A stretch of 64,000 nucleotides of DNA from Dipteris shenzhenensis. Lineage: Eukaryota > Polypodiophyta > Polypodiopsida > Gleicheniales. The stretch lies in the NCBI GenBank assembly GCA_047967505.1, contig CM106540.1. One strand, 5' to 3'. The stretch's first letter is position 1. Each line of letters starts with the position of its first letter. The translations under genes and the position numbers were made by a program. This document shows, one piece after another, positions 1 through 10,697 of this stretch. The notes below the pieces were generated by a model, which was not told the DNA's origin, searched no databases, and saw nothing but the letters and a program-made list of their open reading frames with translations.

Positions 1-268
1 AGATGGGCCAGTTGTCATTTATTGTGACAACATAAGCAGTATACACTTGGCAAAGAACCCAGTATTTCATGCTAGAACAAAGCACATTGAGGTGCATTAT
101 CACTATGTATGTGCGGGAGAAAGTGTTACTAGGTCTTATTGATCTAGTTTATGTCAGCACAGAGGATCAAGTAGCTGACATATTCACGAAGGCATTGGGC
201 GCAGAGAAGCTGCGCAAGTTCAGAGACCTGCTTGGTGTGCAGGAATTGGGATTGAGCTCGAGGGGGAG
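1..268 (+). pseudogene. Copia element 1, C-terminal end of RNase H (fragment)
   Basis: This is the last part of a Ty1/copia polyprotein, entering from the left edge. The plus strand reads a copia RNase H C-terminus: a CDN motif, then AKNPVFHARTKHIEVHYHYV, then LVYVSTEDQVADIFTKAL and a short tail. This arrangement (T/R-KHIE, then Q-ADIFTKAL) is diagnostic of the copia RNase H end. The coding stretch runs through a polypurine tract (gagggggag) straight into the LTR start at 269, the normal copia layout. The upstream RT and integrase lie outside the window. It is related to elements 2 and 3 but has a different LTR, so it is a different subfamily. No stop is visible in the piece seen. Confidence 0.9.
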
Positions 269-617
269 TGTTGAGATATCGAGCTCCAGTCGCGATATGC
301 CAGGGTGACTGTTGTGCATTTATGTCATCGACTTGTTAGCTGGAGATGCGGTTGGTACACCGCCCACAAATAATAGCTGGATGATAGCTATCCTTATCTA
401 CTCTAGTTTGTGGCTCAGTTAGTATGCCACCTTAGTTGAGTTTGGTTTGAGACCCACATATAGGGTTCTTCTATTTTCTTTGTACTAGAGTTCTTTTGGC
501 TTTCACAACTAAGAAGAGGAAAACTGTTTTTAGCCTCCACCTTTGTGTGTATTCCCCCATTGTGCATGTGAGAATGCTGCAAGTGAGACTCCTTCCCTCT
601 CTCCCACTATCTTCACA
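269..617 (+). repeat. Copia element 1, 3' LTR
   Basis: The LTR starts TGTTGAGATATC directly after the polypurine tract at 261-268. A likely end is the CA at 616-617 (cttcaca), giving about 349 bp; this end is inferred because gag of the next element begins immediately afterwards. No second copy of this LTR is present in the window, so the 3' boundary and target duplication cannot be confirmed. Confidence 0.6.
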
Positions 618-1787
618 TGTTAGTGATTCTGTCATGGCATTAATTCAACATGTCACCACAGTGGAAGAGGCATGGACGGTCTTGAAAAATCAGTACGAGA
701 CCATGAATCAGATGCAGATTCAAAATCTGGAGACTCAACTCGCGAACAAGAAGTTGTCTGAGTCTGAAGTGGCAGAGAAGTTCATCACCAGGGTGAAGAA
801 TCTGCACGATCAGATGACTGCGATTGGCATCACCATCACCAGCGAGAATCTAGCACGAAGGTGCATACGAATTTTCCCACCAAAGTATGACGGTCTTGTT
901 ACGGCACTGAATACGCAGAACAGAAATCCACCCCTCAACTTTGAGGATTTCAGCACAATGCTTCTCTGGAGGAGGAGATGCATCAAAAGATGAGGACTGG
1001 AGAAGATTCGGCTTTCTGGACCAGATCAAGGAAAGGTAAGGGTAAGGAATCTGGTAACCCATCTTCTTCTGATGATAAAAAGAGAAAGAAGAAGATCAAG
1101 TGCTTCTATTGTAACAAGGCAGGGCACAAGCAGAATGAGTGCCACAAGAAGATTGCAAATGAGAAGAACGGGGTAAAGAAAGAGTCCAGCAATAGCACAC
1201 ACACAACACCAATGGAGCTGCTCGTAGCAATCGAGGAGATTTGCATGGAGGCAGTTCATGAACCTGCGGATGAACCTTGGATCATTGACAGTGGTGCATC
1301 GTGCCACATGACCAGTCGGAAGGATTGGTATACCTCTCTACAGTCGGTAGGGAATGACATCATGGTAGCAGTCGGAAATGATGCAAAATGTCCAACAAAA
1401 AGAAAAGGTACGATTGCTCTCAAGTCAAATGGAGTTGTAAAACAGTTGTCTGATGTTCTTTATGTGCCAAATATTAAGAGGAACTTGCTGTCCGTTTCTG
1501 CGATCACGGATCGGGACCTCAAAGTTCAATTCGATAAGAATGGTGCACAGATCCTGGATCTTCAAGGAAAGGTCATTGGTAAAGGTACACGGCACAACAA
1601 CATTTATGAACTCTCAGCTTTCACTGCTCGAGTGGATATGAAGAACACTAAGCTGTGGCATGAGAGGTTTGGTCATCTAATTTACCTTAGTTCTTTGAAA
1701 GAGATGCATAAAAGTGGAATGATTGCAGACCTACCAGAAATTTCAGATCTGCCCGATGTATGTGAAGCTTGCATGATGGGCAAGTAG
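618..1787 (+). pseudogene. Copia element 2 gag, zinc knuckle, protease and pre-integrase region
   Basis: The UBN2-type copia gag occupies roughly 618-960 (EEAWTVLKNQYE, then NLETQLANKKL). A frame change near 970-980 leads into a basic linker, a CCHC zinc knuckle CFYCNKAGHKQNEC (CX2CX4HX4C, about 1099-1140) and an aspartic protease with the active-site motif IIDSGASCHMTS (about 1281-1316). The GAG-pre-integrase domain follows (LWHERFGHL to CEACMMGK, about 1654-1784). A TAG at 1785-1787 ends the frame exactly after the GK of this domain, where copia elements usually have a glutamine. The true gag start is missing. Confidence 0.85.
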
Positions 1788-2445
1788 CATCGGCAGCCCT
1801 TTCCTAAAGAGGCCAACAGGGCAAAAGCTCCTTTAGAGCTCATTCACATGGACCTCTGCGGAAAGATGGAGACGGAAGCTTTGGGTGGTTCCTACTACAT
1901 GACACTGATCTGACTACAGTAGAAGGATATGGATATACTTCTTGAAGATGAAAGATGAGGCTTTCAATAGGTTCAAGGAATGGCATGTAATGGTCGAGAA
2001 AGAATCGGGGAGGAAGGTGAAGAAGCTGAGATCAGACAGAGGTAGAGAGTTCACATCGAATGAATTCAAAAGTTACTGCAAAAGTCATAGGATCAACAGG
2101 CAGAAACCCCAGCCACATACATCATAGCGAAATGGAGTAGTAGAATGCAAGATGCGCATCACCTGCAAAATGGGCCAGAGTATGATGAAAGGGAAAGATT
2201 TTCCAAAGACTTTTTGGGCTGAAGCATGTCACACGGCAATTTACATCCTGAATCGTAGCTACACAAAGGCTGTGAATGGGATGACTCCACTGCAAGCCTT
2301 TTCTGGTGTGTCTGTTTTGTGCATGTCCCTGATGCTACCAGGACCAAATGGGAACCAAAGAGCTGGAAGTGTATTTTCTTGGGCTACAGTGAAGAGGCGA
2401 AGGGTTACCATCTCTATAACCTTGTTACCAAGAAGATAATTGTAA
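1788..2445 (+). pseudogene. Copia element 2 integrase core (broken)
   Basis: This is an rve integrase core in pieces. An HxD-type first catalytic aspartate lies in LIHMDLCGK (about 1839-1865), the second in RSDRGREFTSNEF (about 2032-2070), and the glutamate region in NGVVECKM (about 2134-2157), followed by the FWAEAC and ILNRSYTKAVN motifs typical of copia integrase. Breaks: a frame disruption near 1910-1925, TAG at 2125-2127 where element 3 has CAG at 8488-8490, and a deletion near 2310 relative to element 3 that removes the stretch encoding KKPLAAHFRVFGCDY. The C-terminal part ends in a motif for blunt-ended polyprotein continuation, not a separate gene. Confidence 0.8.
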
Positions 2446-3758
2446 GTCACGATGTGGTCTTCTCAGAACAGCCACATCAATTGGAGGAGGATGCTTCCTT
2501 CCCAGACAACCAAGACCAGGATATCCATCAAATACCGCCACCAACAGCAGACCAAACTCCCCCAACAGTGCTTGGGAGGATTCAAGACAAAGAAGATGAA
2601 GAAGAGCCTGCAAAACCACAATGGCAACAGCCATTCCCGAAGTGGGTAAAGCAGTTTTGGACGGCAGAGAACCTCCAGCCATTGAGGAGGAACCATCGGA
2701 ACACCGCCGGTCCAAGAGATTAGAGGAGCAAAGAAGGGTGGAGGAACACTTGGTCAACTATGCTTTGATGACCGAAGTGATCCGTGCTGATGAACCCAAG
2801 TGTCTTGAAGAGGCACAGGGTGATGATAGGTGGATGGAGGCTATGCAGTCGGAGTATGGCCATAATGAAGAACAACAGTTGGGACCTTGTGGATCGACCA
2901 TGAAAATGCAAGGTAATGGGAACCAAGTGTGTACAAGACCAAGTACAAGTCCGACGGCACGTTGGATAAGTACAAGGCTCGGCTCATGGCAAAAGGATTT
3001 GCACAGGTACTGGTTTTGATTATCAAGATACTTTTGCTCCCACAGCTTGACTAACCACAATTCGCAGTGTTTTGGCTTTAGCTGCCCAGGGAACCCGTGT
3101 TTCAGATGGATGTAAAATCCGCCTTTCTGAATGGAGATCTCAAGGAGGAGGTATACGTGGAACAACCACCAGGTTTTGAGATCCCCAATTCAGAAGGTAA
3201 AGTCTGCAAACTGAAGAAGGCACTTTACGGGCTGAAACAAGCCCCACGAGCGTGGTACCAGTGAATTGATGCCTACTTTCTGCAAAACGGTTTAGGAGGA
3301 GCCCATCAGATGCAAACTTGTATATCTTCAGAGAAGGAGGCAGGTGTATGATCGTGGTCCTTTATGTGGACGACCTTGTCATAACATGGAACCATGAAGA
3401 GAAGATCTCACAGATGAAGCATTTGCTAGGAAGAGAGTTTGAAATGACAGACCTCAGGCTAATACATTTCTGTTTGGGGATTGAAGTTTGGCAGGAGCCA
3501 AAACAGATCTTCATTTCACCGCTGAAGTATGCTGGAGAGATACTGAAGGCATTTGGCATGGTTGAGTGCAAGACAGTTGGTACCCCTATGGAGGTTGACG
3601 CGAAGCTCTCAAATGAAGATTCATCACCACTAGTGGATGAAGCAAAGTACAAAAGGCTTGTGGGCAGCTTGATTTACCTGTGGAACACACAGCCGGACAT
3701 CAGTTTTGCGACTAGTGTACTAACCAGGTTTTCCAATAAGCCCCGAAAGAACCATTAG
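2446..3758 (+). pseudogene. Copia element 2 linker and reverse transcriptase (broken)
   Basis: An acidic linker (VVFSE to KEDEEEPAKP, 2446-2640) leads to a degraded N-terminal RT (about 2800-3040, with frameshifts and a deletion near 3008-3010). Next is the RVT_2 palm, with [20 protein letters not shown] (about 3106-3165) and the catalytic motif LYVDDLVIT (about 3360-3386). A TGA lies at 3262-3264, in a codon that is CAA in element 3, and a TAG at 3756-3758, where element 3 has TGG. The YVDD box itself is intact. It belongs to the same polyprotein as the flanking domains. Confidence 0.82.
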
Positions 3759-4328
3759 AGAGCAGGGATGCGGGTGCTAAAATACATCAAAGGCATGGCA
3801 TCACCTATACCAAGGGCAACATCTTGACCGGATTTTGTGACTCAGATTGGGCAGGAGACGTGGACAGCAGGAGATCAATGATAGGGTATCGTTTCTCACT
3901 TGGATCTGGAGTTGTGTCATGGGTCAGCAAGAAGCAACCCATAGTTGCTCTTTCTTCTACCAAGGCCGAGTACAAATCTGCATGCTTTGCTTCTTGTGAG
4001 GCAATGTGGTTGAGGAGGATTTTGGGGGACATGGGTGTAGTGCAGAACAAGCCTGCAGAACAAGCCTACGCAGTTATCATGTGACAATCAGAGTTGCATG
4101 GCGGTTGCAAAGAACCCGTTGTTCCATGCTCACACAAAACACATTGAGATTCAATATCACTTTGTACGTGAGCTCATCATGGATGGAGAGGTCGACTTGG
4201 TGTACTGTCCAACTACAAAGAATGCTGGGACATCTTCATGAAGGCTCTTGGAAGAGACTTGCTAGAGCGGCATCTTCATCGACTTGGCATTGGGCCAATA
4301 AAGTAAGTTCACTTGCGGGTAGATATTG
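3759..4328 (+). pseudogene. Copia element 2 RNase H (broken)
   Basis: This is the copia RNase H domain: GFCDSDWAGDVDSRRSMIGY (about 3830-3889), ALSSTKAEYKSACFASCEAMWLRRIL and a CDNQS motif in a shifted frame. The end is AKNPLFHAHTKHIEIQYHFV and DLVYCPTTKNAG (about 4105-4230), followed by HLHRLG. Lesions are a small deletion near 3795, a frame change around 4060-4085, and a missing base near 4228 in the ADIF motif. It stops just before the polypurine tract. Confidence 0.82.
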
Positions 4329-4336
4329 AGGGGGAG

Positions 4337-5056
4337 TGTTAGATATCAATGCTTCACTCTCATGTAACTATGCGGGAACCAACTAACTCTACTTGTAAGC
4401 CCCCCATATGAGGAGAAGGCATTTGAGTAGCTCGGTTATCCAATAGGTCCTGGATTGGACACCAGATTGGGGCCATGTGTGGCCTGATGGCTGGACGGAT
4501 TCAGATAGAGTTGGCACACCACCAACTAGGTTACATGCAAGTGCGGGAAGGCATCCCTTGACTGACCGCACTGAGGGTAGACGGAGCATTTCTCGGGGCA
4601 GCCCACTCTCAGGTTGCGGGGCCCGTTTGGAGCCTCAGATGATCCCGGATGGCTCTGGGCCGAACGAGGACCGTAGGTAAGTTGCTCTATTTTGCATACC
4701 AGTTCTATCATATGGTCGATGGCCTACCGACCCCCAGTCGACCGTTTTGGGTGGACTAGGTCGGTCACCCAATTGAGCCTAACTGACTACAACTGGTGGC
4801 TATATAAGAGGAAGCCCGTGAAGCCCATTTCATTACTAGCTACAGCAACCCCGATTCCTTAGCATTCAGCCTCCGTCTTCTACTATTTCCAGCATGCCAT
4901 CGAAGCTTCTTTCACAAGAGCACACAGTTGGGAGGCAGCGCCATCTATTGTATCAGTTCTACAGTAGTCAAATTTTTGATTCTCCATACTATCCTATTTT
5001 CTCTCTTATGCAGAGATCCTATTATCTGTTGAGCACAGACATATTATTTTCTTACA
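4337..5056 (+). repeat. Copia element 2, 3' LTR
   Basis: The LTR starts TGTTAGATATCAATGC right after the tract attgagggggag. The first 340 bp align closely with 6997-7330, the 5' LTR remnant of element 3. The most likely end is cttaCA at 5051-5056, because the following bases begin a CACTA fragment. That gives about 720 bp, but the end is an inference. Confidence 0.65.
4798..4811 (+). promoter_or_regulatory. TATA box of the copia element 2 LTR
   Basis: The sequence ggcTATATAAGagg lies about 460 bp into the LTR, the expected place for the U3 promoter. No expression evidence can be seen from sequence; the assignment rests on motif and position. Confidence 0.5.
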
Positions 5057-6752
5057 CCTTGCTCATGCATCCCCTAGCATACTCCCATTCTTCCATTGTG
5101 ATATGCATCCTCTCATCTCTCTCTGCTCTCTCCATTTCGTCAACTAGCCAATCCACATGAATATCCTTTGGAAGTGCTCTTAGATGCTGAGGGTGTGGCA
5201 CAGAGATCCGTGGTGTATACGAAAGAGGGCCCTTTCTCTATGTCTTCTTGCCTTTGCATCCTCGTATCTTGTCACCCATCTTTTCATCACATCACTATTA
5301 AGCATGCAATAGAGGTTGATATTATTAAGCAACTCTGTGTCTATTACTTTGCTACGTCCTTTCCCTTGAGGCACAATAGAGGTCATCCTTAGGTCTTCAT
5401 CATCTCTCCATAGTCATGGGAGAGAGCTATCCACATCAACAAGAAACTTAGAAATATATACAAGTGACTCTTGTGCCAACCAACCCTTGGCCATGCTACC
5501 TTCGAGTCTTGCATTTTGTCTCACAAAACCCTTCAAGGTCTTCATGAAGCGCTCGAGGAAGAACAATCATCGTGCATGTACAATATTGCATACAACAATC
5601 TCATCCACCAAATGCACCATGAGATGTAGTTTGCTTCTGAGAATAGAACGTGGAAATGTCTCCTCCACTAAACAAACCACCTCCACTGACATAACTCAAG
5701 CATTCTCAAGCATGGTGGGATCTATTTCCTTTGAGCTCACATACCTAAAAATGAAAAAGTACGCAATATTAGCAATATGAACACCTTGCATCCTATAAAG
5801 TACCTCACAAGCTCGCCCATCTTGTAGATACAATATTCACATTTTGTATCCTATAAAGTATCTCACAAGCTCACCCATCTTGTAAATACAACCCTTCATG
5901 TCCTTCGATGCACTGCGAAAAATGCTAGTAGGTAGTATGAACTGAGCACATGAGGAATGGTTGATTAGTTGCTTCTAATTCACTCACAAATTTGGAAGGA
6001 AAAATACATTATGCACATAAAATACTTACTTGGAGCATCTTGTGCCAATCATGAGATTTCAAGCCATATAATTGCTCTACACCTCTTTTTTTGCTCTTTG
6101 TAAAGGTCCCCTTCAAACACCTCATACATCCAGTGGGAGTACGAATTGTAGTGATAGCATACTTCACTGCCACCATCTCTAGCTTGGATAACCTCCACGG
6201 TACACGAGGTTAAAAAACACGCCCATTTGGCCTCTCTTGTGGCCAAGCTTCATGCATCCTCCCTGTGGTGCGTAGATCCTCCCTTATGCCTGCGGAATCT
6301 CATGTCCCATTTATGGGAAAATGTCATAGAACCTTACGAGGCACATCCAAAGTTTTGAGATCTGCTCTATATCTTGCCTCTCCACAAGTAGGACACTCTC
6401 TTGCATCCTTATGTGGTCCACGAAATAGAACGCAATCGTTGACGCATGCATGGATGCACTTGTAATCTAATCCTCCAAGAGAGGTCACATGTTGCCTTGC
6501 CATATCTCTTGAGGTCGGTAATTTATTATCCCTTGGAAGCATTTTACACAATAGCCTACACGTGAATACCATACATAAGAAACAGCATTCGAGTAATTGA
6601 CCCACTAGCATAATTCACCATGTTTGCAAAATAGACTTTAAAGCTTACTGAGTAATGCATTCAAACTTGCATTGCTCCATCCATAGATGGTCTGCAAGTT
6701 TAGTAACTCAAGGGAGGCACGTAGAACAAAGAATGTGCACCCCTCAAACAGT
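5057..6752 (-). mobile_element. CACTA element fragment (transposase gene piece, same family as CACTA element 1)
   Basis: This stretch aligns along its length with 19226-21835 of CACTA element 1. On the minus strand it encodes broken parts of a TNPD-type transposase: a DUF4218-like part near 5180-5700, the SHDWH/KGAF region near 6050-6250, and the KIHACVNDCVLF region of Transposase_21 near 6324-6611. About 1 kb is missing: after gtcccatt (near 6312) the sequence jumps to the equivalent of 21398. Two 58-bp direct copies occur at 5791-5906. No terminal inverted repeats are present, so it is an end-less fragment. It keeps a TGG tryptophan codon near 6690 that is mutated to TGA in CACTA element 1. 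Confidence 0.85.
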
Positions 6753-6996
6753 GTCCAGTCAATGTCCAGTCAATGCTGCATTGCAACCATGGATGTTTTT
6801 ATCAAAGTTGTACTCATATATTTATATAAAATCCTGGAGAAAGTTTATCGAGCTAGTTTTTTTAGTTTCACAATATCGATAGAACATAGTGCAATTTTCT
6901 TTTAAATTTACAAGTAAAAGATGTAAATCCTGGCTAAACTTTAAATTTTTTTGCATAAGAGTTTCAAATCCTGGTGAATGTTCCAAACGCCAATAT
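6753..6996. other. Unassigned spacer between the CACTA fragment and copia element 3
   Basis: AT-rich DNA with a short direct repeat (gtccagtcaat twice near 6770). No coding signal or recognisable element was seen. Confidence 0.5.
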
Positions 6997-7342
6997 TGTT
7001 AGATATCAATGCTCCACTCTCATGTAACTATGCGGGAACCAGCTAACTCTACTTGTAAGCCCCCCATATGAGGAAAAGGCATTTGAGTAGCTCGGTTATC
7101 TAGTAGGTCCTGGTTTACACTAGATGGGGGCCATGTGTGGCCTGATGGTTGGACGGAGTTGGCACACTACCAACTAGGCTACATGCAAGTGCGGAAAGGC
7201 ATCCCTTGACTAACCGCACTGAGGGTGGACAGAGCATTTCTGGAGGCAACCACTCTTGGGTTACAGGGCCCGTTTGGAGTCCCAGATGATCCCGAATGGC
7301 TATGGGCCGAATGGAGACCATAGGTTAGTTGCTAGGAAGAGG
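6997..7342 (+). repeat. Copia element 3, 5' LTR remnant
   Basis: It starts TGTTAGATATCAATGC and matches the first 340 bp or so of the element 2 LTR. The rest of the LTR (including the TATA region), the primer-binding site and the 5' part of gag are missing. The sequence runs straight into the gag linker just before the zinc knuckle. Confidence 0.85.
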
Positions 7343-8146
7343 ACTAGAGAAGATTCGGCTTTCTGGACTGGATCAAAGAAAGGTAAGGGTAAGGACTCTA
7401 GTAACCCATCTTATTCTGATGATAAAAAGAGAACAAAGAAGATCAAGTGCTTCTATTGCAACAAGGAAGGGAACAAGCAGAATGAGTGCCGCAAAAAGAT
7501 TGCAGATGAGAAGAACGGAGTAAAGAAAGAGTCTAGCAATAGCACATAGGCAGCACCAGTAGAGCTATTCGTAGCAATTGGGGAGATTTGCACGGAGGTA
7601 GTTCATGTACCTGTGGATGAACCTTGGATCATTAACAGTGGTGCATCATGCCACATGACCAGTCGGAAGGATTGGTATACCTCTCTACAGCTAGTAGGGA
7701 ATGCCATCTTGGTAGCACTCGGCAATGATGCAAAATGTCCATAAAAAGGAAAAGGTACGATTGCTCTCAAATCAGATGGAGTTGTAAAACAGTTGTTCGA
7801 TGTTCTTTATGTGCCAGAGATCAAGAGGAACTTGTTGTCCATTTCTGTGATCACGGATCGGGACCTCAAAGTTCAATTCGATAAGAATGGTGCAGGATCG
7901 AATGGTGCGCAGATCCTGGATCTTCAAGGGAAGGTCATTGGTAAAGGTACATGGCGCAACAACATCTACAAACTCTCAACTTTCAATGATCGAGTGGATG
8001 TGAAGAACACTAAGCTGTGGCATGAGAGGTCTGGTCATCTAAACCTTAGTTCTTTGAAGGAGATGCATAAAAGTGGAATGATTGCAGACCTACCAGAAAT
8101 TTTAGATCTGCTTGATGTATGTGAAGCTTGCATGATGGGCAAGTAA
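7343..8146 (+). pseudogene. Copia element 3 zinc knuckle, protease and pre-integrase region
   Basis: The basic linker is followed by the CCHC knuckle CFYCNKEGNKQNEC, in which the histidine position reads N (CX2CX4NX4C), so zinc binding is probably lost. A TAG at 7547-7549 interrupts the frame. The protease motif is WIINSGASCHMTS near 7627-7665, with the catalytic Asp changed to Asn. The pre-integrase domain (LWHERSGHLNLSSLKEMHKS to CEACMMGK) ends at a TAA (8144-8146), the same codon that is TAG in element 2. Both key residue losses predict an inactive gag-protease part. Confidence 0.83.
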
Positions 8147-9052
8147 CATCAGCATCCCTTTCCTAAATAGGCCAGTAGAGCAAAGGATCCTCTAGAGCTC
8201 ATTCACACGGACCTCTACAGAAAGATGGAGACGAAAGCTTTGGGTGGTTCCTACTACTTATGACGTTGATCGACGACTACAGTAGAAGGATATGGATATA
8301 CTTCCTGAAGACTAAAGACGAGGCTTTTAGTAGGTTCAAGGAATGGCATGTAATGGTCGAGAAAGAATTAGGGAGGAAGGTGACAAAGTTGAGATCAGAC
8401 AGAGGTGGAGAGTTCACATCGACTGAATTCAAAAGTTGTTGCAAAACTCACGGGATCAAGATGCAGAAACCCCCGCCACATACATCACAGCAAAATGGAG
8501 TAGTAGAACGCAAGATGCACGTCATCCGTGAAATGGGCCGGAGCATGATGAAAGGGAAAGATTTGCCAAAGTCTTTCTGGGCTGAAGCATGTAACACTGC
8601 AGTTTACATCCTCAATCGTAGCTACACGAAGGCTGTGAATAGGATGACTCCACTGCAGGCCTTTTCTGGTAAGAAACCTTTAGCTGCACATTTCAGAGTT
8701 TTTGGATGTGACTATTTTGTGCATGTCCCTGATGCTACCAGGACCAAATGGGAATCGAAGAGCCGGAAGTATTTTCTTGGGCTACAGTGAAGAGGCAAAG
8801 GGTTACCCTCTCTATAACCCTATTACCAAGAAGGTTATTGTAAGTCGCGATGTGGTCTTCTCAGAACTGTCGCATCAATTGGAGGAGGATGCTTCCTTCC
8901 CAGACAACCAGGACCAGGATATCCATCCAGTACCACCACCAACAGCAAACCGAACTCCCCCAATGGTGCTTGGGAGGATTCAAGACAAAGAGGATGAAGA
9001 AGAGCCTGCAGAACCACAATGGAAACGGCCATTTCCGAAGTGGGTAAAGTAG
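8147..9052 (+). pseudogene. Copia element 3 integrase core
   Basis: A long open frame from about 8260 contains LIDDYSRRIWIYFLKTKDEA, the second catalytic Asp in RSDRGGEFTSTEF, and PPHTSQQNGVVERKM with the catalytic Glu. FWAEACNTAVYILNRSYTKA and VFGCDYFVHVPDATRTKWE follow. The first Asp motif (about 8200-8215) is just before the open part and is separated by a stop and a frame break. A one-base change near 8775 shifts the frame into the acidic linker, which runs to a TAG at 9050-9052; element 2 has CAG there (2652-2654). Confidence 0.85.
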
Positions 9053-9999
9053 CTTTTGGATGGTAGAGAACCTCCAGCCATTGAGGAGGAACCATCCGAA
9101 CACCACCGGTCCAAGAGATTAGAGGAGCAAAGAAGGGTGCAGGAACACTTGGTCAACTACGCGTTGATGATAGAGGTGATCTGCGCTGAAGAACCCAAGT
9201 GTCTTGAAGAGGCACAGGGTGATGATAGGTGGATGGAGGCTATGCAATCGGAGCATGGCTCCATAATGAAGAACAACACTTGGGACCTTGTGGATCGACC
9301 ACCAAAACGCAAGGTAATCGGAACCAAGTGGGTGTACAAGACCAAGTACAAGTCCGACAGTAGGTTGGATAAGTACAAGGCTCAGCTCATGGCAAAAGGA
9401 TTTGCACAGGTACATGGTTTTGATTATCAGGATACTTTTGCTCCCACAGCTCGACTGACCATAATTCGCAGTGTTTTGGCTTTAGCTTCCCAGGGAAGTT
9501 GGCCCGTGTTTTAGATGGATGTAAAATCCACCTTTCTGAATGGAGATCTCAAGGAGGAGGTATACGTGGAACAACCACTAGGTTTTGAGATCCTCGATTT
9601 AGAAGGTAAAGTCTGTAAACTAAAGAAGACACTTTACGGGCTGAAACAGGCCCCACGAGCGTGGTACCAGCAAATTGATGCCTACTTTCTGCAAAATGGG
9701 TTCAGGAGGAGCCCATCTGATGCAAATTTGTATATCTTCAGAGAAGGAGGCAAGTGTATGATCGTGGTCCTTTATGTGGACGACCTTGTCATAACAGGGA
9801 ACCATGAAGAGAAGATCTCGCAGATGAAGCATTTGCTAGGAAGAGAGTTTGAAATGATAAACCTCGGACTGATGCATTTCTGTTTGGGGATTGCAGTTTT
9901 TGGCAGGAGCCGAAGCAGATCTTCATTTCATAGCTGAAGTATGCTGGAGAGATACTAAAGGCATTTGGCATTGCTGAGTGCAAGACAGTTGGTACCCCA
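9053..9999 (+). pseudogene. Copia element 3 reverse transcriptase
   Basis: The RVT_2 domain is nearly complete: WKLVDRPP-like NTWDLVDRPPKRKVIGTKWV (about 9277-9336), YKAQLMAKGFAQVHGFDYQD, then a TAG at 9512-9514 (CAG in element 2 at 3103-3105). [20 protein letters not shown] and [19 protein letters not shown] follow, then the catalytic LYVDDLVIT (about 9769-9795). A frameshift near 9900 and a stop at 9935-9937 break the end. It is the best preserved copia RT in the window. Confidence 0.87.
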
Positions 10000-10697
10000 A
10001 TGGAGGTTGACGTGAAGCTCTCGAACGAGGATTCATCACCACTGGTTGACGAAGCAAAGTACAGAAGGCTTTTGGGTAGCTTGATTTACTTGTGCAACAC
10101 ACGGCCGGACATCAGCTTTGCGACTGGTGTACTAAGCAGGTTTTCCCATAAGCCCCGGGAGAACCATTGGAGGGCAGGGATGCGAGTGCTGAAATACAGC
10201 AAAGGCACACTTGATTATGGCATCACCTATACCAAGGGCAACATCTTGACCGAATTCTGTGACTCGAATTGGGTAGGAGACATGGAGAGTAGGAGATCAA
10301 TGATAGGTTATTGTTTCTCACTTGGATCTAGAGCTGTGTCATGGGTCAACAAGAAGAAACCCACAATTGCTCTTTCTTCTACCGAGGTCGAGTACAAATC
10401 AGCATGCTTTGCTTCCTGCGAGGCACTGTGGTTGAGGAGGATTTTGGGGGACATGGGTGCAGTGCAAAACAAGCCTATGTAGTTATCATGTGACAATCAG
10501 AGTTACATGGCGATTGCAAAGAACCCGGTGTTCCACGCTCTCACAAAACACATTGAGATTCAATATCACTTTGTACGTGAGCTCATCATGGATGGAGAGG
10601 TCGACTTGGTGTACTGTTCGACTACAGAGAATGCTGCGGACATCTTCATGAAGGCTCTTGGAAGAGACTTGCTGGAGAGGCATCTTCATCGACTCGG
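10000..10697 (+). pseudogene. Copia element 3 RNase H
   Basis: It opens with the RT/RNase H connection (RRLLGSLIYLCNTRPDISFA), then RNase H motifs EFCDSNWVGDMESRRSMIGY and ALSSTEVEYKSACFASCEAL. A short frame change near 10480 leads to NQSYMAIAKNPVFHALTKHI and DLVYCSTTENAADIFMKALG. The reading frame is lost after HLHRLGG, where foreign antisense histone sequence begins. Confidence 0.85.

Larger units (their letters stand above)
618..5056 (+). mobile_element. Copia element 2: 5'-truncated Ty1/copia retrotransposon with 3' LTR
   Basis: This is an internal region (gag, zinc knuckle, protease, integrase, RT, RNase H in the copia order) followed by a polypurine tract (4329-4336) and a 3' LTR from 4337. 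There is no 5' LTR or primer-binding site; the gag reading frame starts directly after the LTR of element 1, so the 5' part was deleted or replaced. The frame is broken by several stops and small indels. Element 3 (6997-10697) is a second copy of the same family, and the alignment of the two identifies most of the lesions. It cannot be autonomous as it stands. Confidence 0.88.
6997..10697 (+). mobile_element. Copia element 3: internally deleted Ty1/copia retrotransposon
   Basis: Same family and domain order as element 2, but better preserved in integrase, RT and RNase H. It has a truncated 5' LTR, no primer-binding site, no 5' gag, and no polypurine tract or 3' LTR. The coding sequence stops at HLHRLG (about 10697) and continues directly into an antisense histone H3 pseudogene. 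Confidence 0.88.
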
